The position numbers and the translations under genes were made by a program. Shown piece by piece: positions 7,106 to 15,899 of a stretch of 64,000 nt of DNA. Numbering within the stretch: the first letter of the stretch is position 1; each line of letters begins with the position of its first letter. Source of the DNA: Halorubellus sp034808145 (GTDB taxonomy: Archaea > Halobacteriota > Halobacteria > Halobacteriales > Natrialbaceae); assembly GCF_034808145.1 (NCBI RefSeq), contig NZ_JAXHGM010000002.1:372001-436000 (forward strand). Direction: 5' to 3'. The notes beneath the pieces are model-generated. The model did no database searches and was not told the origin of the DNA. It saw only the letters and a program-made list of their open reading frames with translations.

Positions 7106-8068
7106 ATGTCACGAGACCGACTCACACGACCGATCGGTACCGCACGACGGAACGTCATGAAGGCGCTCGGTGCCGGCGCGGCTCTCGGCGCACTCGGCTG
7201 GTCGACGCTCGGCGCCGGCGGGGGAGACACCGGGGGGACGTCGACGGTGACCGACCTCGACGAACACACCGGGACCGTCCACGACGTCCAGACGCTCATC
7301 AGCGGCCCACCGTCGAACCCGGACCGTCCCGCGGACTTCTTCTACGAACCCACCGGCCTCCACGTCGCCCCCGGAGACGTCGTCAGGTGGACGTTCACGA
7401 CGCCCGACCACAACGTCGTCGGCATACATCCCGCGTTCGGGATGCGGCGACGCGTCCCGCTCGGCGTCGACGCGTTCTCCTCGCCACTCATGGGCTTCCG
7501 ACCGGACACGATCCCCGGCGACATGGTCGAACCGCCAGCGCCACCCGCCGAGGAAGGTGGCAGCGACGGGAACGAGACGACCGGGACCGTGACCGGGACG
7601 ATGACCGAGACGACTGGGACCGGGACGACTGGGACCGAGACCGGGACGACGATGACGGGAACCACCGACGGCGGCGACGGTGGTGCGATGCCAGCCGGGC
7701 CCGTTCCGGACACGTGGCTGCTCTCCTTGCAAACCCCCGGCGTCTACGACATCATCTGCTCGCCGCACGAAGGGTTCGGGATGGCGATGCGGATCGTCGT
7801 CGGCGACGAGACCACCGCGCCGTTCGAGACGAGCGACCCCGAAGCCCTCCCCGAGCCGCGAGCCGGTCCCGTCGGACTCTCCCGCGTCACCCTCACCGAC
7901 CCCGCACTCCAGCCGGAGACCGTCGTCGAACGGGGTACCGTCTCCTGGTCCGACCTCGAATCGGTCGGCGGCGAGGACGAGGGAGACGACGACGGTGACG
8001 ACGAAGGCGATGGCACCGAGGCGGGGACCGGAACCACCGGAACGGAGGCCGGCGGAACCACGTATTGA
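7106..8068 (+). CDS. Tat-exported cupredoxin (halocyanin-like), with low-complexity insert
   Basis: A 320-residue type 1 copper protein, probably a small electron carrier at the outer membrane face. Twin arginines (R14-R15-N-V-M-K-A-L) precede a hydrophobic stretch, as in Tat signals. Copper ligands appear as His102 (T-P-D-H-N-V-V), Cys218, His221 and Met226 (I-I-C-S-P-H-E-G-F-G-M). Between the His and Cys ligands sits a Gly/Thr/Glu-rich insert of about 45 residues (153-195) with internal repeats. A second acidic Gly/Thr tail ends the protein. No lipobox is obvious. A plain plastocyanin domain would be under 150 residues. Confidence 0.82.
   Translation: MSRDRLTRPIGTARRNVMKALGAGAALGALGWSTLGAGGGDTGGTSTVTDLDEHTGTVHDVQTLISGPPSNPDRPADFFYEPTGLHVAPGDVVRWTFTTPDHNVVGIHPAFGMRRRVPLGVDAFSSPLMGFRPDTIPGDMVEPPAPPAEEGGSDGNETTGTVTGTMTETTGTGTTGTETGTTMTGTTDGGDGGAMPAGPVPDTWLLSLQTPGVYDIICSPHEGFGMAMRIVVGDETTAPFETSDPEALPEPRAGPVGLSRVTLTDPALQPETVVERGTVSWSDLESVGGEDEGDDDGDDEGDGTEAGTGTTGTEAGGTTY
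7570..7665 (+). repeat. Degenerate GACCGGGAC/GACTGGGAC repeat inside the cupredoxin gene
   Basis: Runs of ACCGGGACG, ACTGGGACC and similar 6-9 base units encode the Thr-Gly-Thr-Glu linker between the copper-binding halves of the protein. This pattern is prone to slippage. Confidence 0.7.
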
Positions 8069-8220
8069 ACGGGCCACTGGCCGCGCGTCGCCCGGTACGG
8101 ACCGAGGCGTCGATGGCGCGGCCGGCGCGAGCCCTTCCATCGCGTCGCCCCTAGCAACGAGGTCACGTTCTGGGCAACAGCCCTTTGGCGGATACTACGT
8201 AACTCCCGTACAGACGGGGG

Positions 8221-9480
8221 ATGCAATCCGAACAAGACGACTCAGGCGGGGGACGGACAGTGCCGAAAGCGATCGTTCACAAGCAGATACTCGACGTCGC
8301 CGAAGACCGCCCGGACGACTCCATCGAGGAACTCGCCGAGAACGTGACGGGGGCGTCACCGTCGCTCGTCGAACGCGTCCTCGAGGACTACGGCGACCCG
8401 TCGGCGAGTCCCGATGAGACGGTGGGGAGCAGCGGTGACGCGTCCGCGGCCGCCTCCGACGGAAGCGGACTGACCATGCCTCCGGCGAGCGACGCGGACG
8501 AGGACGCGACCACGGCGACGCCCGCCGGCTGGAACGACGACGGACTCGACGTGGACGACGACGATGACGGACCGGACGCGAACGCGGCCAACGGTGGAGC
8601 CGACGCGGACGTCCCTGAGGCCGAAACGGACGTGGACGCGACCGCTGACGATGGTAAAGTCGGTGAGACGAACGCGGACGACACGGCGCCCGACCGGGTC
8701 GAGGCACTGACCGACCGCCAGCGCGAGTACCTCGCGGCGATCCGAGCCCGACCCGACGCGACCCAGAGCGAGATCGCGGCATCGTTCGACGTGAGTCAGG
8801 CGACGGTCAGCACGCAACTCAATGCCATCGACGACTTCGACTGGGCGAACCGCGAGTCGTACGTCGCGGAACTCGCGCTCGACGAACCCGCCCCGAGCGA
8901 GGACCAGGTCACCACCGACAACGCCGAGAGCACGCCCGAGACTCGGGAGAGTGCGCCAGACGAGGACGCGACGGTGAGCGAATCGGCCGAAAGCACACCA
9001 TCATCGCCGGCGACGAGCGACGTCGTTGCGAGCGACCCCGACAGAGCCGACGCCGACGTGGAGCGCCCCGGCGCGCTCGCCGCGAGCGAGACGGTGACCG
9101 AGGGGGTCAACGACGGGGCCGCGGAGACGTCAGCCGAACCTGATGTCGAACCGGCCGAGGAACCATCGACCAGCGAGTCGACCGACGTCGACCGAGCGGT
9201 CGCGACCGCACTCGCGGAGACGCAGCCCACGCGGTCACCGGACGACGACCGCACGGACGTCGGCGCCCTCGCCGACGCCGTCGACGACCTCGCTGCCACC
9301 GTCGGCGGACTCGAACAATGCGTCGAGGACACGGCGAGGGAAGGACCCACAACGGACTCACCACTCCAGGACACCGAACTCGCGGCCAAGGTCATCCACG
9401 CCACCGTCCGCTCGGACACCATCGACGAGACGGACACCCTCGCCGCCATCGAACGCCTTACCACACACGACGAGGAGTGA
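8221..9480 (+). CDS. Acidic protein with two helix-turn-helix segments
   Basis: 419 residues, extremely rich in Asp, Glu, Ala and Ser. Residues 14-60 form a helix-turn-helix-like unit (I-L-D-V-A-E...S-I-E-E-L-A-E-N-V). Residues 161-215 form a clearer winged-helix unit: L-T-D-R-Q-R-E-Y-L, then T-Q-S-E-I-A-A-S-F-D-V-S-Q-A-T-V-S. The regions between them and after residue 220 look disordered, ending in a short helical C-terminus. Probably a haloarchaeal transcription regulator or DNA-binding protein; its target is unknown. No membrane segment is present. Confidence 0.75.
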   Translation: MQSEQDDSGGGRTVPKAIVHKQILDVAEDRPDDSIEELAENVTGASPSLVERVLEDYGDPSASPDETVGSSGDASAAASDGSGLTMPPASDADEDATTATPAGWNDDGLDVDDDDDGPDANAANGGADADVPEAETDVDATADDGKVGETNADDTAPDRVEALTDRQREYLAAIRARPDATQSEIAASFDVSQATVSTQLNAIDDFDWANRESYVAELALDEPAPSEDQVTTDNAESTPETRESAPDEDATVSESAESTPSSPATSDVVASDPDRADADVERPGALAASETVTEGVNDGAAETSAEPDVEPAEEPSTSESTDVDRAVATALAETQPTRSPDDDRTDVGALADAVDDLAATVGGLEQCVEDTAREGPTTDSPLQDTELAAKVIHATVRSDTIDETDTLAAIERLTTHDEE

Positions 9481-9607
9481 CCGCGACCGCGGAACGTCCG
9501 CGTCGCTCAACCACTCGTTCTCCGCACGAACCCCACGGCCGACTCGCCCACCGACCAACCCGACCGAACCGCTAAGCGACGCTTGTCGGCGTCGGCATGG
9601 AGAGAAC

Positions 9608-9629
9608 TGCGCAGACGGGATTTGAACCC
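9608..9629 (-). repeat. Partial copy of the tRNA-Gly 3' end (candidate attachment-site remnant)
   Basis: These 22 bases match the discriminator base, 3' acceptor strand and T-arm of the tRNA-Gly at 9748-9818, except for one missing G in the T-stem. The copy lies 118 bases downstream of the tRNA 3' end in the same orientation, the geometry left by an element that inserted at a tRNA 3' end. Nothing mobile remains between them. Confidence 0.5.
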
Positions 9630-9747
9630 TGAGAGTCGCAGCGACCGAGCGAAGCGAGGTCGACCGTCTCACAACGGTTCAAATTCAGAATCCCGACCTT
9701 CGCGCTTTCAGACTCTCGCACCGCTCGTCGTTTCGAAAGTACGAGAA

Positions 9748-9818
9748 TGCGCAGACGGGGATTTGAACCCCGGTTGTGACCATGGCAAGGTCACGTGATA
9801 CCACTACACTACCTGCGC
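9748..9818 (-). tRNA. tRNA-Gly (GCC)
   Basis: A full 71-base cloverleaf. Acceptor GCGCAGG pairs with TCTGCGC, followed by discriminator A. The D-arm has a GTG/CAC stem around TAGTGGTAT. The anticodon stem TGACC/GGTCA carries loop TTGCCAT with anticodon GCC. The T-stem CGGGG/CCCCG surrounds TTCAAAT. CCA is not encoded. A CCCTTATCTG box near 9863-9872 could be its promoter. Confidence 0.95.
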
Positions 9819-10247
9819 GCGGTATCGCTTTCGCGTACCTAATCGTAGTGGCCGGGTTACAGATAAGGGTTCCGAATCGACGCGACATCGTGACGGGAAA
9901 CCAGCACACGGCGCCGGGGTCGAGAAGAGGGAGTAATATTTCACTTCGTACGCGAGCGCTCGCGCGACGCACGGCCACTCGAACTGTGATCGCGACGGCG
10001 TCTCGCTCGAGCCGGAAGCGCGACGCCGCAACGGCACTCGACGCCCCGCACGTATATCGGTCGTTCTGACACTTCGCCCCGTGGCCGTGGAACACCAACC
10101 CACGGCAAGCCGTCTCCTTGTGAACGCGAAACACGCGGCTAGTGGGCTGAGAGCGGCTCACAACACCGAAAACAATCCGGCACCCTTTTATGCCGCGTTC
10201 GAATACAATCGGCACAGTCTAGTGACGAGGCGAGAAAGCGTCACGGC
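9819..10247. other. 429-bp spacer before the ribosomal operon
   Basis: No convincing gene in either strand. The right end holds the operon promoter near 10186. The left end holds the tRNA-Gly promoter on the minus strand. An AT-rich patch (GAGTAATATTTCAC) lies near 9930-9945. Confidence 0.55.
10186..10192 (+). promoter_or_regulatory. TATA box of the S10/spc ribosomal operon
   Basis: TTTTATG within CACCCTTTTATGCC, 56-62 bases before the ATG at 10248, implying a leader of about 30-35 bases. GAGGCGAG shortly before the start codon may act as a ribosome-binding site. Confidence 0.55.
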
Positions 10248-11093
10248 ATGACCACCAGCGTACTCGTGCCGTCCTCACTCACCCGGGAAGCCGAGGACAA
10301 ACGCGAGGCAACTCGCAAACTCGGTTACGTCGCCCGCGCGGCGACGATCTTCCGGGCGGACCGACTCGTCGTCTTCCCCGACGAAGACGGCGAACGGAAA
10401 CGAGGCGGCGACTTCGTACGCACCGTACTCGAATACGCCGCAACGCCCCCCTACCTCAAACGCGAGGCCTGGGGAAAACGGCCCGAACTCGAGTACGTCG
10501 GTGTCCTGCCGCCGCTTCTCCCGGCGTCACAGACCGGCTCCGAATCGAACGATTCGGAGTCGTTAAGACAGGGAATCGTGACCGAGGTCGGACCTGAAGG
10601 GCGCGTCCGGGTCAATTGCGGACTGCAACACCCGATCTCCCTCAACGTCCCTCCGGAGATGGAGGTGGCTGAGGGAGAGCGCGTGACCGTCAGGGTCTCT
10701 TCGAGACGACCGGTTCGTGCGCGACTCGTCGACGCCCCGCTTCCGGGGTTCGAGGTGTCGCAATCGACCATATCGGCAGCACTCGGCCGTGAGGACGCAG
10801 GCGTGACCATCGCCGCTTCGCGACACGGGGAGGAGCTCTCCGTGTCCAGGCTGGACACGCTCGCCGGGCGCATCCAGGAGGACGGAACGACCGTCGTCTT
10901 CGGGGCGCCCGACAGAGGGCTGCCGCCGATCCTCGGCGTCGACGCCGACGCCGTGGACTCGAACACCGTCGAATCCGGTGACCTACCCGGGTTCGACCTC
11001 TGGGTGAATTCGATTCCGAACCAGGGCAGCGAGGTCGTGCGAACCGAAGAAGCGTTGTTCGCGACACTCGGCTGCCTCACCCTAACGAGGTAA
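10248..11093 (+). CDS. Putative SPOUT-type RNA methyltransferase (DUF171 family)
   Basis: 281 residues. Archaeal members sit directly before uL3, as here, and are annotated as putative rRNA uridine N3 methyltransferases. The N-terminal domain begins T-S-V-L-V-P-S-S-L-T-R-E-A and contains the typical T-P-P-Y-L-K-R (residues 65-71). A beta-barrel RNA-binding insert covers about 105-165. The C-terminal knot region has V-V-F-G-A-P-D-R-G-L-P and W-V-N-S-I-P-N-Q-G-S-E-V-V-R-T-E-E-A. It is the first gene of the ribosomal operon, with only 4 bases to uL3. The methylation target is inferred. Confidence 0.85.
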   Translation: MTTSVLVPSSLTREAEDKREATRKLGYVARAATIFRADRLVVFPDEDGERKRGGDFVRTVLEYAATPPYLKREAWGKRPELEYVGVLPPLLPASQTGSESNDSESLRQGIVTEVGPEGRVRVNCGLQHPISLNVPPEMEVAEGERVTVRVSSRRPVRARLVDAPLPGFEVSQSTISAALGREDAGVTIAASRHGEELSVSRLDTLAGRIQEDGTTVVFGAPDRGLPPILGVDADAVDSNTVESGDLPGFDLWVNSIPNQGSEVVRTEEALFATLGCLTLTR

Positions 11094-11097
11094 CAGC

Positions 11098-12114
11098 ATG
11101 CCACAACCAAGCAGACCACGCAAAGGCTCGCTCGGATTCGGCCCACGAGTGCGCGCGTCTAGCGAGACGCCGCGATTCAACTCGTGGCCCGAGGACGATG
11201 GACAGCCGACGCTGCAGGCTTTCGCCGGCTACAAGGCCGGCATGACGCACGTGGTGATGATCAACGACGAGTCCGACTCCCCCCGCGAAGGGATGGAGGA
11301 GACCGTCCCCGTGACCATCATCGAGACCCCGCCGATGAAGGCGGTCGCCCTGCGAGCGTACGAGAACACACCTTACGGCAAGCAGCCGCTCACCGAAGTC
11401 TGGGCGCCCGAGGTCGACGACGACCTCGACCGCGTCCTCGACGTCCCGGAGGACGTCGACTTCGAGACGAAGGCCGACGCGTTCCGCGCGACCGTCGACG
11501 AGGCGGACATCGCGGACGTCCGTGCCATCACGCACACGACGCCGCGGAGCGTCCCGTCGGTCCCGAAGAAGAAGCCGGACGTCATGGAGACCCGCATCGG
11601 CGGTGGCTCCATCGACGACCGCGTCGACTACGGCCTCGAACTCCTCGAGGACGGCGGCGCGCACGACACCACGGACGTCTTCCGCGAGGGCGAACTCGCC
11701 GACGTCGCCGGTGTCACGAAAGGCAAGGGCACCCAGGGTCCCGTCAAGCGCTGGGGCGTCCAGAAGCGGAAGGGCAAGCACGCCCGCCAGGGATGGCGGC
11801 GCCGCATCGGGAACCTCGGTCCGTGGAACCCGAGCCGCGTCCGCTCGACGGTCCCCCAGCAGGGGCAGACGGGTTACCACCAGCGCACCGAGCTCAACAA
11901 GCGTATCCTCGGGCTCGGTGACGGTGACGACGCGAACGTGGACGGCGGCTTCGTCAACTACGGCGAGGTCGACGGTCCGTACACGCTCGTCAAGGGGAGC
12001 GTGCCTGGTCCCGACCAGCGCCTGCTCCGACTTCGTCCGGCCATCCGACCGAACGAGCAACCGCGCCTCGACCCCGAGGTCCGGTACGTCTCCACAGCAT
12101 CGAACCAGGGCTAA
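11098..12114 (+). CDS. rpl3: 50S ribosomal protein uL3
   Basis: 338 residues, archaeal length. The N-terminus P-Q-P-S-R-P-R-K-G-S-L-G-F and the basic extension G-T-Q-G-P-V-K-R-W-G-V-Q-K-R-K (about 205-225), which reaches towards the peptidyl transferase centre, are characteristic. Second gene of the operon; a gap of 3 bases to uL4. Confidence 0.98.
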   Translation: MPQPSRPRKGSLGFGPRVRASSETPRFNSWPEDDGQPTLQAFAGYKAGMTHVVMINDESDSPREGMEETVPVTIIETPPMKAVALRAYENTPYGKQPLTEVWAPEVDDDLDRVLDVPEDVDFETKADAFRATVDEADIADVRAITHTTPRSVPSVPKKKPDVMETRIGGGSIDDRVDYGLELLEDGGAHDTTDVFREGELADVAGVTKGKGTQGPVKRWGVQKRKGKHARQGWRRRIGNLGPWNPSRVRSTVPQQGQTGYHQRTELNKRILGLGDGDDANVDGGFVNYGEVDGPYTLVKGSVPGPDQRLLRLRPAIRPNEQPRLDPEVRYVSTASNQG

Positions 12115-12117
12115 ATC

Positions 12118-12870
12118 ATGAACGCGACAATCTACGACCTGGACGGCGACGAGTCCGACTCGCTCGAGCTGCCGGAGGTCTTCGGGACGCAGTACCGCCC
12201 GGACCTCATCAAGCGAGCGGTCGGCGTCGCACAGGCAAACGCGAAGCAGGACTACGGAGCTGACCCGAACGCGGGTCTCCGGACGTCCGCGGAATCGCCC
12301 GGCTCCGGGCGTGGCATGGCGCACGTGCCGCGCACGAACGGTCAGGCTGCGCGCGTCCCCCAGACTGTCGGGGGTCGCAAGGCGCATCCGCCGAAGGCCG
12401 AGAAAGACCAGGGGAAGTCGATCAACGACAAGGAACGCAAGCTCGCGTTCCGGTCGGCGGTCGCGGCGACCGTGGACGAAGCGCGCGTGGCCGAGCGCGG
12501 TCACGCGTTCGACGACGACCTCGACCTGCCCGTCGTCGTGTCCGACGAGTTCGAGGATCTCGCGAAGACCAAGGAGGTCGTCGCGCTCCTCGAAGCGCTC
12601 GGTCTCGACGCGGACGTCGAGCGGGCCGACGAGGGTCGGTCGGTTCGTGCAGGCCAGGGGAAGGCCCGTGGCCGGAAGTACACGGAGCCGAAGTCCGTGC
12701 TGTTCGTCACGTCCAGTGACGCTGGCCCGTCGAAGGCCGCACGGAACCTCGCGGGCGCCGACGTCGCCACCGCGGCGAACGTCGACGTCTCCGACCTCGC
12801 GCCCGGCACGCACGCCGGTCGTCTCACCGTCTGGACCGAGTCCGCGGTCGAGGAGGTGAACGAGCGATGA
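12118..12870 (+). CDS. rpl4: 50S ribosomal protein uL4
   Basis: 250 residues. The basic loop that lines the exit tunnel (R-T-N-G-Q-A-A-R-V-P-Q-T-V-G-G-R-K) is at about residues 75-90. The globular part is acidic, as expected in a halophile. The ATG of uL23 overlaps its stop codon (ATGA), indicating coupled translation. Confidence 0.98.
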   Translation: MNATIYDLDGDESDSLELPEVFGTQYRPDLIKRAVGVAQANAKQDYGADPNAGLRTSAESPGSGRGMAHVPRTNGQAARVPQTVGGRKAHPPKAEKDQGKSINDKERKLAFRSAVAATVDEARVAERGHAFDDDLDLPVVVSDEFEDLAKTKEVVALLEALGLDADVERADEGRSVRAGQGKARGRKYTEPKSVLFVTSSDAGPSKAARNLAGADVATAANVDVSDLAPGTHAGRLTVWTESAVEEVNER

Positions 12871-13124
12871 GCGCCGACATCATTCGGTTCCCGCTCGTCA
12901 CCGAGAAGGCGATGAACGCGATGGACTTCGAGAACAAGCTCCAGTTCGTCGTGCACGACGAAGCCTCGAAGATCGACGTCCGCGACGCCGTCGAGTCGCA
13001 GTTCGAGGTCGACGTGAACGACGTGAACACGATGATCACGATGAAGGGCCAGAAGAAGGCGATCGTTCGTCTGAGCGAGGACGACGACGCGCAGGAAGTG
13101 GCCTCCCGCATCGGGGTGTTCTAA
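12867..13124 (+). CDS. rpl23: 50S ribosomal protein uL23
   Basis: 85 residues, starting D-I-I-R-F-P-L-V-T-E-K-A-M after M-S-A. It is a small alpha/beta protein at the tunnel exit and the docking site for SRP and SecY. It overlaps uL4 by 4 bases and is 2 bases from uL2. Confidence 0.97.
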   Translation: MSADIIRFPLVTEKAMNAMDFENKLQFVVHDEASKIDVRDAVESQFEVDVNDVNTMITMKGQKKAIVRLSEDDDAQEVASRIGVF

Positions 13125-13126
13125 GA

Positions 13127-13849
13127 ATGGGACGCAGAATCCAGGGTCAGCGACGCGGTCGTGGTGGCTCGACGTTCCGAGCCCCCAGTCACCGCTACAA
13201 GGCTGACCTCTCGCACAAGAAGCTCGAGGAATCGGACGTCGTCGCGGGCGAGGTCGTCGACATCGAGCACGACCCCGCTCGCTCCGCGCCCGTCGCGGCC
13301 GTCGAGTTCGAGGACGGCGACCGCCGCCTCGTGCTCGCGCCCGAAGGGATCGCGGTCGGCGACGAACTGCAGGTCGGTATCTCCTCGGAGATCAAGCCCG
13401 GTAACACGATGCCGCTGGCGGAGATCCCCGAGGGCGTTCCCGTGTGTAACGTGGAGCGCCAGCCGGGTGACGGTGGGAAGTTCGCGCGTGCGTCGGGTAC
13501 GAGCGCGGACCTCATCACGCACGACCGCGACGCCGCGGTCGTGCAGTTGCCCAGTGGCGAGATGAAGCGCCTGTCGCCGGACTGCCGCGCCACGGTCGGC
13601 GTGGTCGCCGGTGGCGGTCGGACGGAGAAGCCGTTCGTGAAGGCCGGGAACAAGTACCACAAGATGCGTGCTCGCGGTGGCAAGTGGCCGACCGTGCGTG
13701 GTGTCGCGATGAACGCCGTCGACCACCCGTTCGGTGGCGGTGGCCGCCAGCACCCGGGTCAGCCCAAGTCCGTGTCGCGGAACGCGCCGCCGGGCCGGAA
13801 GGTCGGCGACATCTCCTCCCGACGGACGGGACGGGGTGGTAACAAATGA
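13127..13849 (+). CDS. rpl2: 50S ribosomal protein uL2
   Basis: 240 residues, archaeal-type length. The C-terminal H-P-F-G-G-G-G-R-Q-H-P-G (about 199-210) holds the conserved His near the peptidyl transferase centre. It overlaps uS19 by 4 bases. Confidence 0.98.
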   Translation: MGRRIQGQRRGRGGSTFRAPSHRYKADLSHKKLEESDVVAGEVVDIEHDPARSAPVAAVEFEDGDRRLVLAPEGIAVGDELQVGISSEIKPGNTMPLAEIPEGVPVCNVERQPGDGGKFARASGTSADLITHDRDAAVVQLPSGEMKRLSPDCRATVGVVAGGGRTEKPFVKAGNKYHKMRARGGKWPTVRGVAMNAVDHPFGGGGRQHPGQPKSVSRNAPPGRKVGDISSRRTGRGGNK

Positions 13850-14277
13850 CGAATCAGGAATACCGAACCGGCCGGGACGAGGACGAGGAGTTCACGTACC
13901 GCGGCCACACGCTCGACGAACTCCAGGCACTCGACCTGGATGACGTCGCGGAACTGCTGCCCGCTCGACAGCGGCGAAGTATCGAACGCGGCCTCTCCGT
14001 GGAGAAGCAGAAGCTCCTCGAAGCGGCTCGCGACGCGACCGAAGAGGAAACCGCGAACGACCCGCTCCGCACGCACCTGCGCGACATGGTCGTGCTGCCG
14101 GAGTTCGTCGGCCTCACGTTCGCCGTGTACAACGGCCAGGAGTTCGAGCGCGTTCGAGTGGAGCCCGAGATGATCGGGCACTACCTCGGCGAGTTCCAGC
14201 TCACGCGGACGTCCGTCGAGCACGGACAGGCCGGTATCGGGGCGACGCGGTCCTCGAAGTTCGTGCCACTCAAGTAA
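13846..14277 (+). CDS. rps19: 30S ribosomal protein uS19
   Basis: 143 residues, longer than the bacterial protein because of an archaeal N-terminal acidic/helical extension (E-F-T-Y-R-G-H-T-L-D-E-L). The conserved core H-Y-L-G-E-F-Q-L-T-R and the C-terminal G-I-G-A-T-R-S-S-K-F-V-P are present. Three bases separate it from uL22. Confidence 0.98.
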   Translation: MTNQEYRTGRDEDEEFTYRGHTLDELQALDLDDVAELLPARQRRSIERGLSVEKQKLLEAARDATEEETANDPLRTHLRDMVVLPEFVGLTFAVYNGQEFERVRVEPEMIGHYLGEFQLTRTSVEHGQAGIGATRSSKFVPLK

Positions 14278-14280
14278 ACC

Positions 14281-14742
14281 ATGGGAATCAGTTACAGCGT
14301 CGACGCGGATCCGGATTCGACGGCGAAAGCCATGCTCCGGGAGCGTCACATGAGCAACAAGCACAGCAAGGCCATCGCGCGAGAGATCAAGGGGATGACC
14401 GTCGCGGACGCGCAAGCGTACCTCGACGACGTCATCGCCGGCGACCGCTCGGTGCCGTTCAAGCAGCACAACAGCGGTGTCGGTCATCGGAGCGACATCG
14501 ACGGCTGGGACGCCGGTCGCTTCCCCGAGAAGGCCAGCAAGGCGTTCAAGGAACTGCTCACGAACGTCGCCGCGAACGCGGACCATCAGGGGTTCGACGG
14601 CGAGGCGATGGAGATCGCGCACTGTGCGGCACACAAGGTCGGTGAGTCCCAGGGCCGCAAGCCCCGTGCGATGGGGCGTGCGTCGCCGTGGAACACGCCG
14701 GAGGTCGACGTCGAGATCGTCGTCGAGGAGGTCGAAGCATAA
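14281..14742 (+). CDS. rpl22: 50S ribosomal protein uL22
   Basis: 153 residues, starting G-I-S-Y-S-V-D-A-D-P after Met. The tunnel hairpin region G-R-K-P-R-A-M-G-R-A-S-P-W is near residues 122-134. Its TAA overlaps the uS3 ATG by one base (TAATG). Confidence 0.98.
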   Translation: MGISYSVDADPDSTAKAMLRERHMSNKHSKAIAREIKGMTVADAQAYLDDVIAGDRSVPFKQHNSGVGHRSDIDGWDAGRFPEKASKAFKELLTNVAANADHQGFDGEAMEIAHCAAHKVGESQGRKPRAMGRASPWNTPEVDVEIVVEEVEA

Positions 14743-15683
14743 TGGCTGACGAACACCAATTCATCCAGGACGGGATGCAGCGCTCCCAGATCGACGAGTT
14801 CTTCGCTGAAGAGCTCGGTCGCGCCGGCTACGGCGGCATGGAGATGGCGCCGACGCCGATGGGGATGCAAATCGTCCTCAAGGCGGAGAAGCCCGGGATG
14901 GTCATCGGGAAGGGTGGGAAGAACATCCGGAAGGTCACCACCCAGCTCGAGGAGCGATTCAACCTCGAGGACCCCCAGATCGACGTGCAGGAGGTCGACG
15001 AACCCGACCTGAACGCGCGCATCGTCGCGGACCGTCTCGCGAACGCGCTCGAGCGTGGCTGGTACTTCCGGAAGGCCGGTCACACGACGCTCGAACGCAT
15101 CATGGACGCCGGCGCGCTCGGCGCCGAGATCGTCCTGAGCGGGAAGGTCACTGGCGCGCGTTCGCGCGTCGAGAAGTTCAACGACGGGTATATCAAGCAC
15201 AACGGCGAGCCCGCAGAGGAGGTCGTCGACCACGGCCAGGGCGTCGCGGTGATGAAGCTCGGCACCATCGGTGTCGACGTGAAGATCATCCCGCCGGGCG
15301 CGGAACTCCCGGACGACTTCGGTGTCCACGAGGACATGGACGTGAACGAGGTCGCGCCGGAGGCCGTCGAGGTCAACGAAGCGGCGGACCTCATCGAGGA
15401 GCCCGACGACGAAGAGCTCGCTGAGATCCAGGAGGACGTCCAAGAGGCCGAGGACGACGTGTCCGCGGACGCCGACGACGAAGACGTCGACGCGGTCGAC
15501 GAGGACGTCGTCGAGGAGGTCATCGAAGAGGACCTCGACGAGGAGGTCGTCGACGAGGACGTCGACGTCCCGACCGACGACGACATCGAGGAGGACTTCG
15601 AGGATCTCGACGAGGCCGTCGAAGCCGAAGCCGAAGAGCTCATGGACGAGATGGACGACGAAGCAGAGGATACGGAGGAGTAA
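14742..15683 (+). CDS. rps3: 30S ribosomal protein uS3 with long acidic tail
   Basis: 313 residues. The KH domain has its GxxG loop at 56-59 (V-I-G-K-G-G-K-N-I-R-K). The folded part ends near residue 195. About 115 further residues are almost entirely Asp, Glu, Val and Ala. An acidic uS3 tail is known in haloarchaea; this one makes over a third of the protein. The start at 14742 is fixed by the TAATG junction with uL22; an upstream in-frame ATG inside uL22 is rejected. Confidence 0.97.
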   Translation: MADEHQFIQDGMQRSQIDEFFAEELGRAGYGGMEMAPTPMGMQIVLKAEKPGMVIGKGGKNIRKVTTQLEERFNLEDPQIDVQEVDEPDLNARIVADRLANALERGWYFRKAGHTTLERIMDAGALGAEIVLSGKVTGARSRVEKFNDGYIKHNGEPAEEVVDHGQGVAVMKLGTIGVDVKIIPPGAELPDDFGVHEDMDVNEVAPEAVEVNEAADLIEEPDDEELAEIQEDVQEAEDDVSADADDEDVDAVDEDVVEEVIEEDLDEEVVDEDVDVPTDDDIEEDFEDLDEAVEAEAEELMDEMDDEAEDTEE

Positions 15684-15686
15684 GTC

Positions 15687-15893
15687 ATGGCGATTCTCCA
15701 CACCGAAGAGATCCGCGACATGACGACCACCGAACGCGAAGAGGAACTCGAGGAGCTCGAGACCGAGCTCCTGAACACCAAGGCCGTGCAGGCTGCTGGT
15801 GGAGCGCCCGACAACCCCGGGCGCGTGAGCGAGCTGAAGAAGACGATCGCTCGCATCAAGACGATTCAGACGGAAGAAGGCGACCACGAATAA
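15687..15893 (+). CDS. rpl29: 50S ribosomal protein uL29
   Basis: 68 residues in two helices. Conserved features are E-I-R-D-M-T-T-T-E-R-E-E-E-L near the start and the A-G-G-A-P-D-N-P-G-R turn. It lies between uS3 and the RNase P gene with 3- and 6-base gaps. Confidence 0.96.
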   Translation: MAILHTEEIRDMTTTEREEELEELETELLNTKAVQAAGGAPDNPGRVSELKKTIARIKTIQTEEGDHE

Positions 15894-15899
15894 GCGACC

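Noticed and set aside
9608..9630. Second tRNA gene beside tRNA-Gly
   Set aside because: Only the acceptor and T-arm part is present; there is no D-arm or anticodon arm, so it is not a functional tRNA.
11077..12813. 578-residue minus-strand open frame
   Set aside because: Antisense to uL3 and uL4. Long antisense frames are expected in GC-rich genomes with strong third-position G/C.
15420..15680. GACGAG-rich tract that looks like a simple repeat
   Set aside because: It is the coding sequence of the acidic uS3 tail with varied codons, not a non-coding microsatellite.
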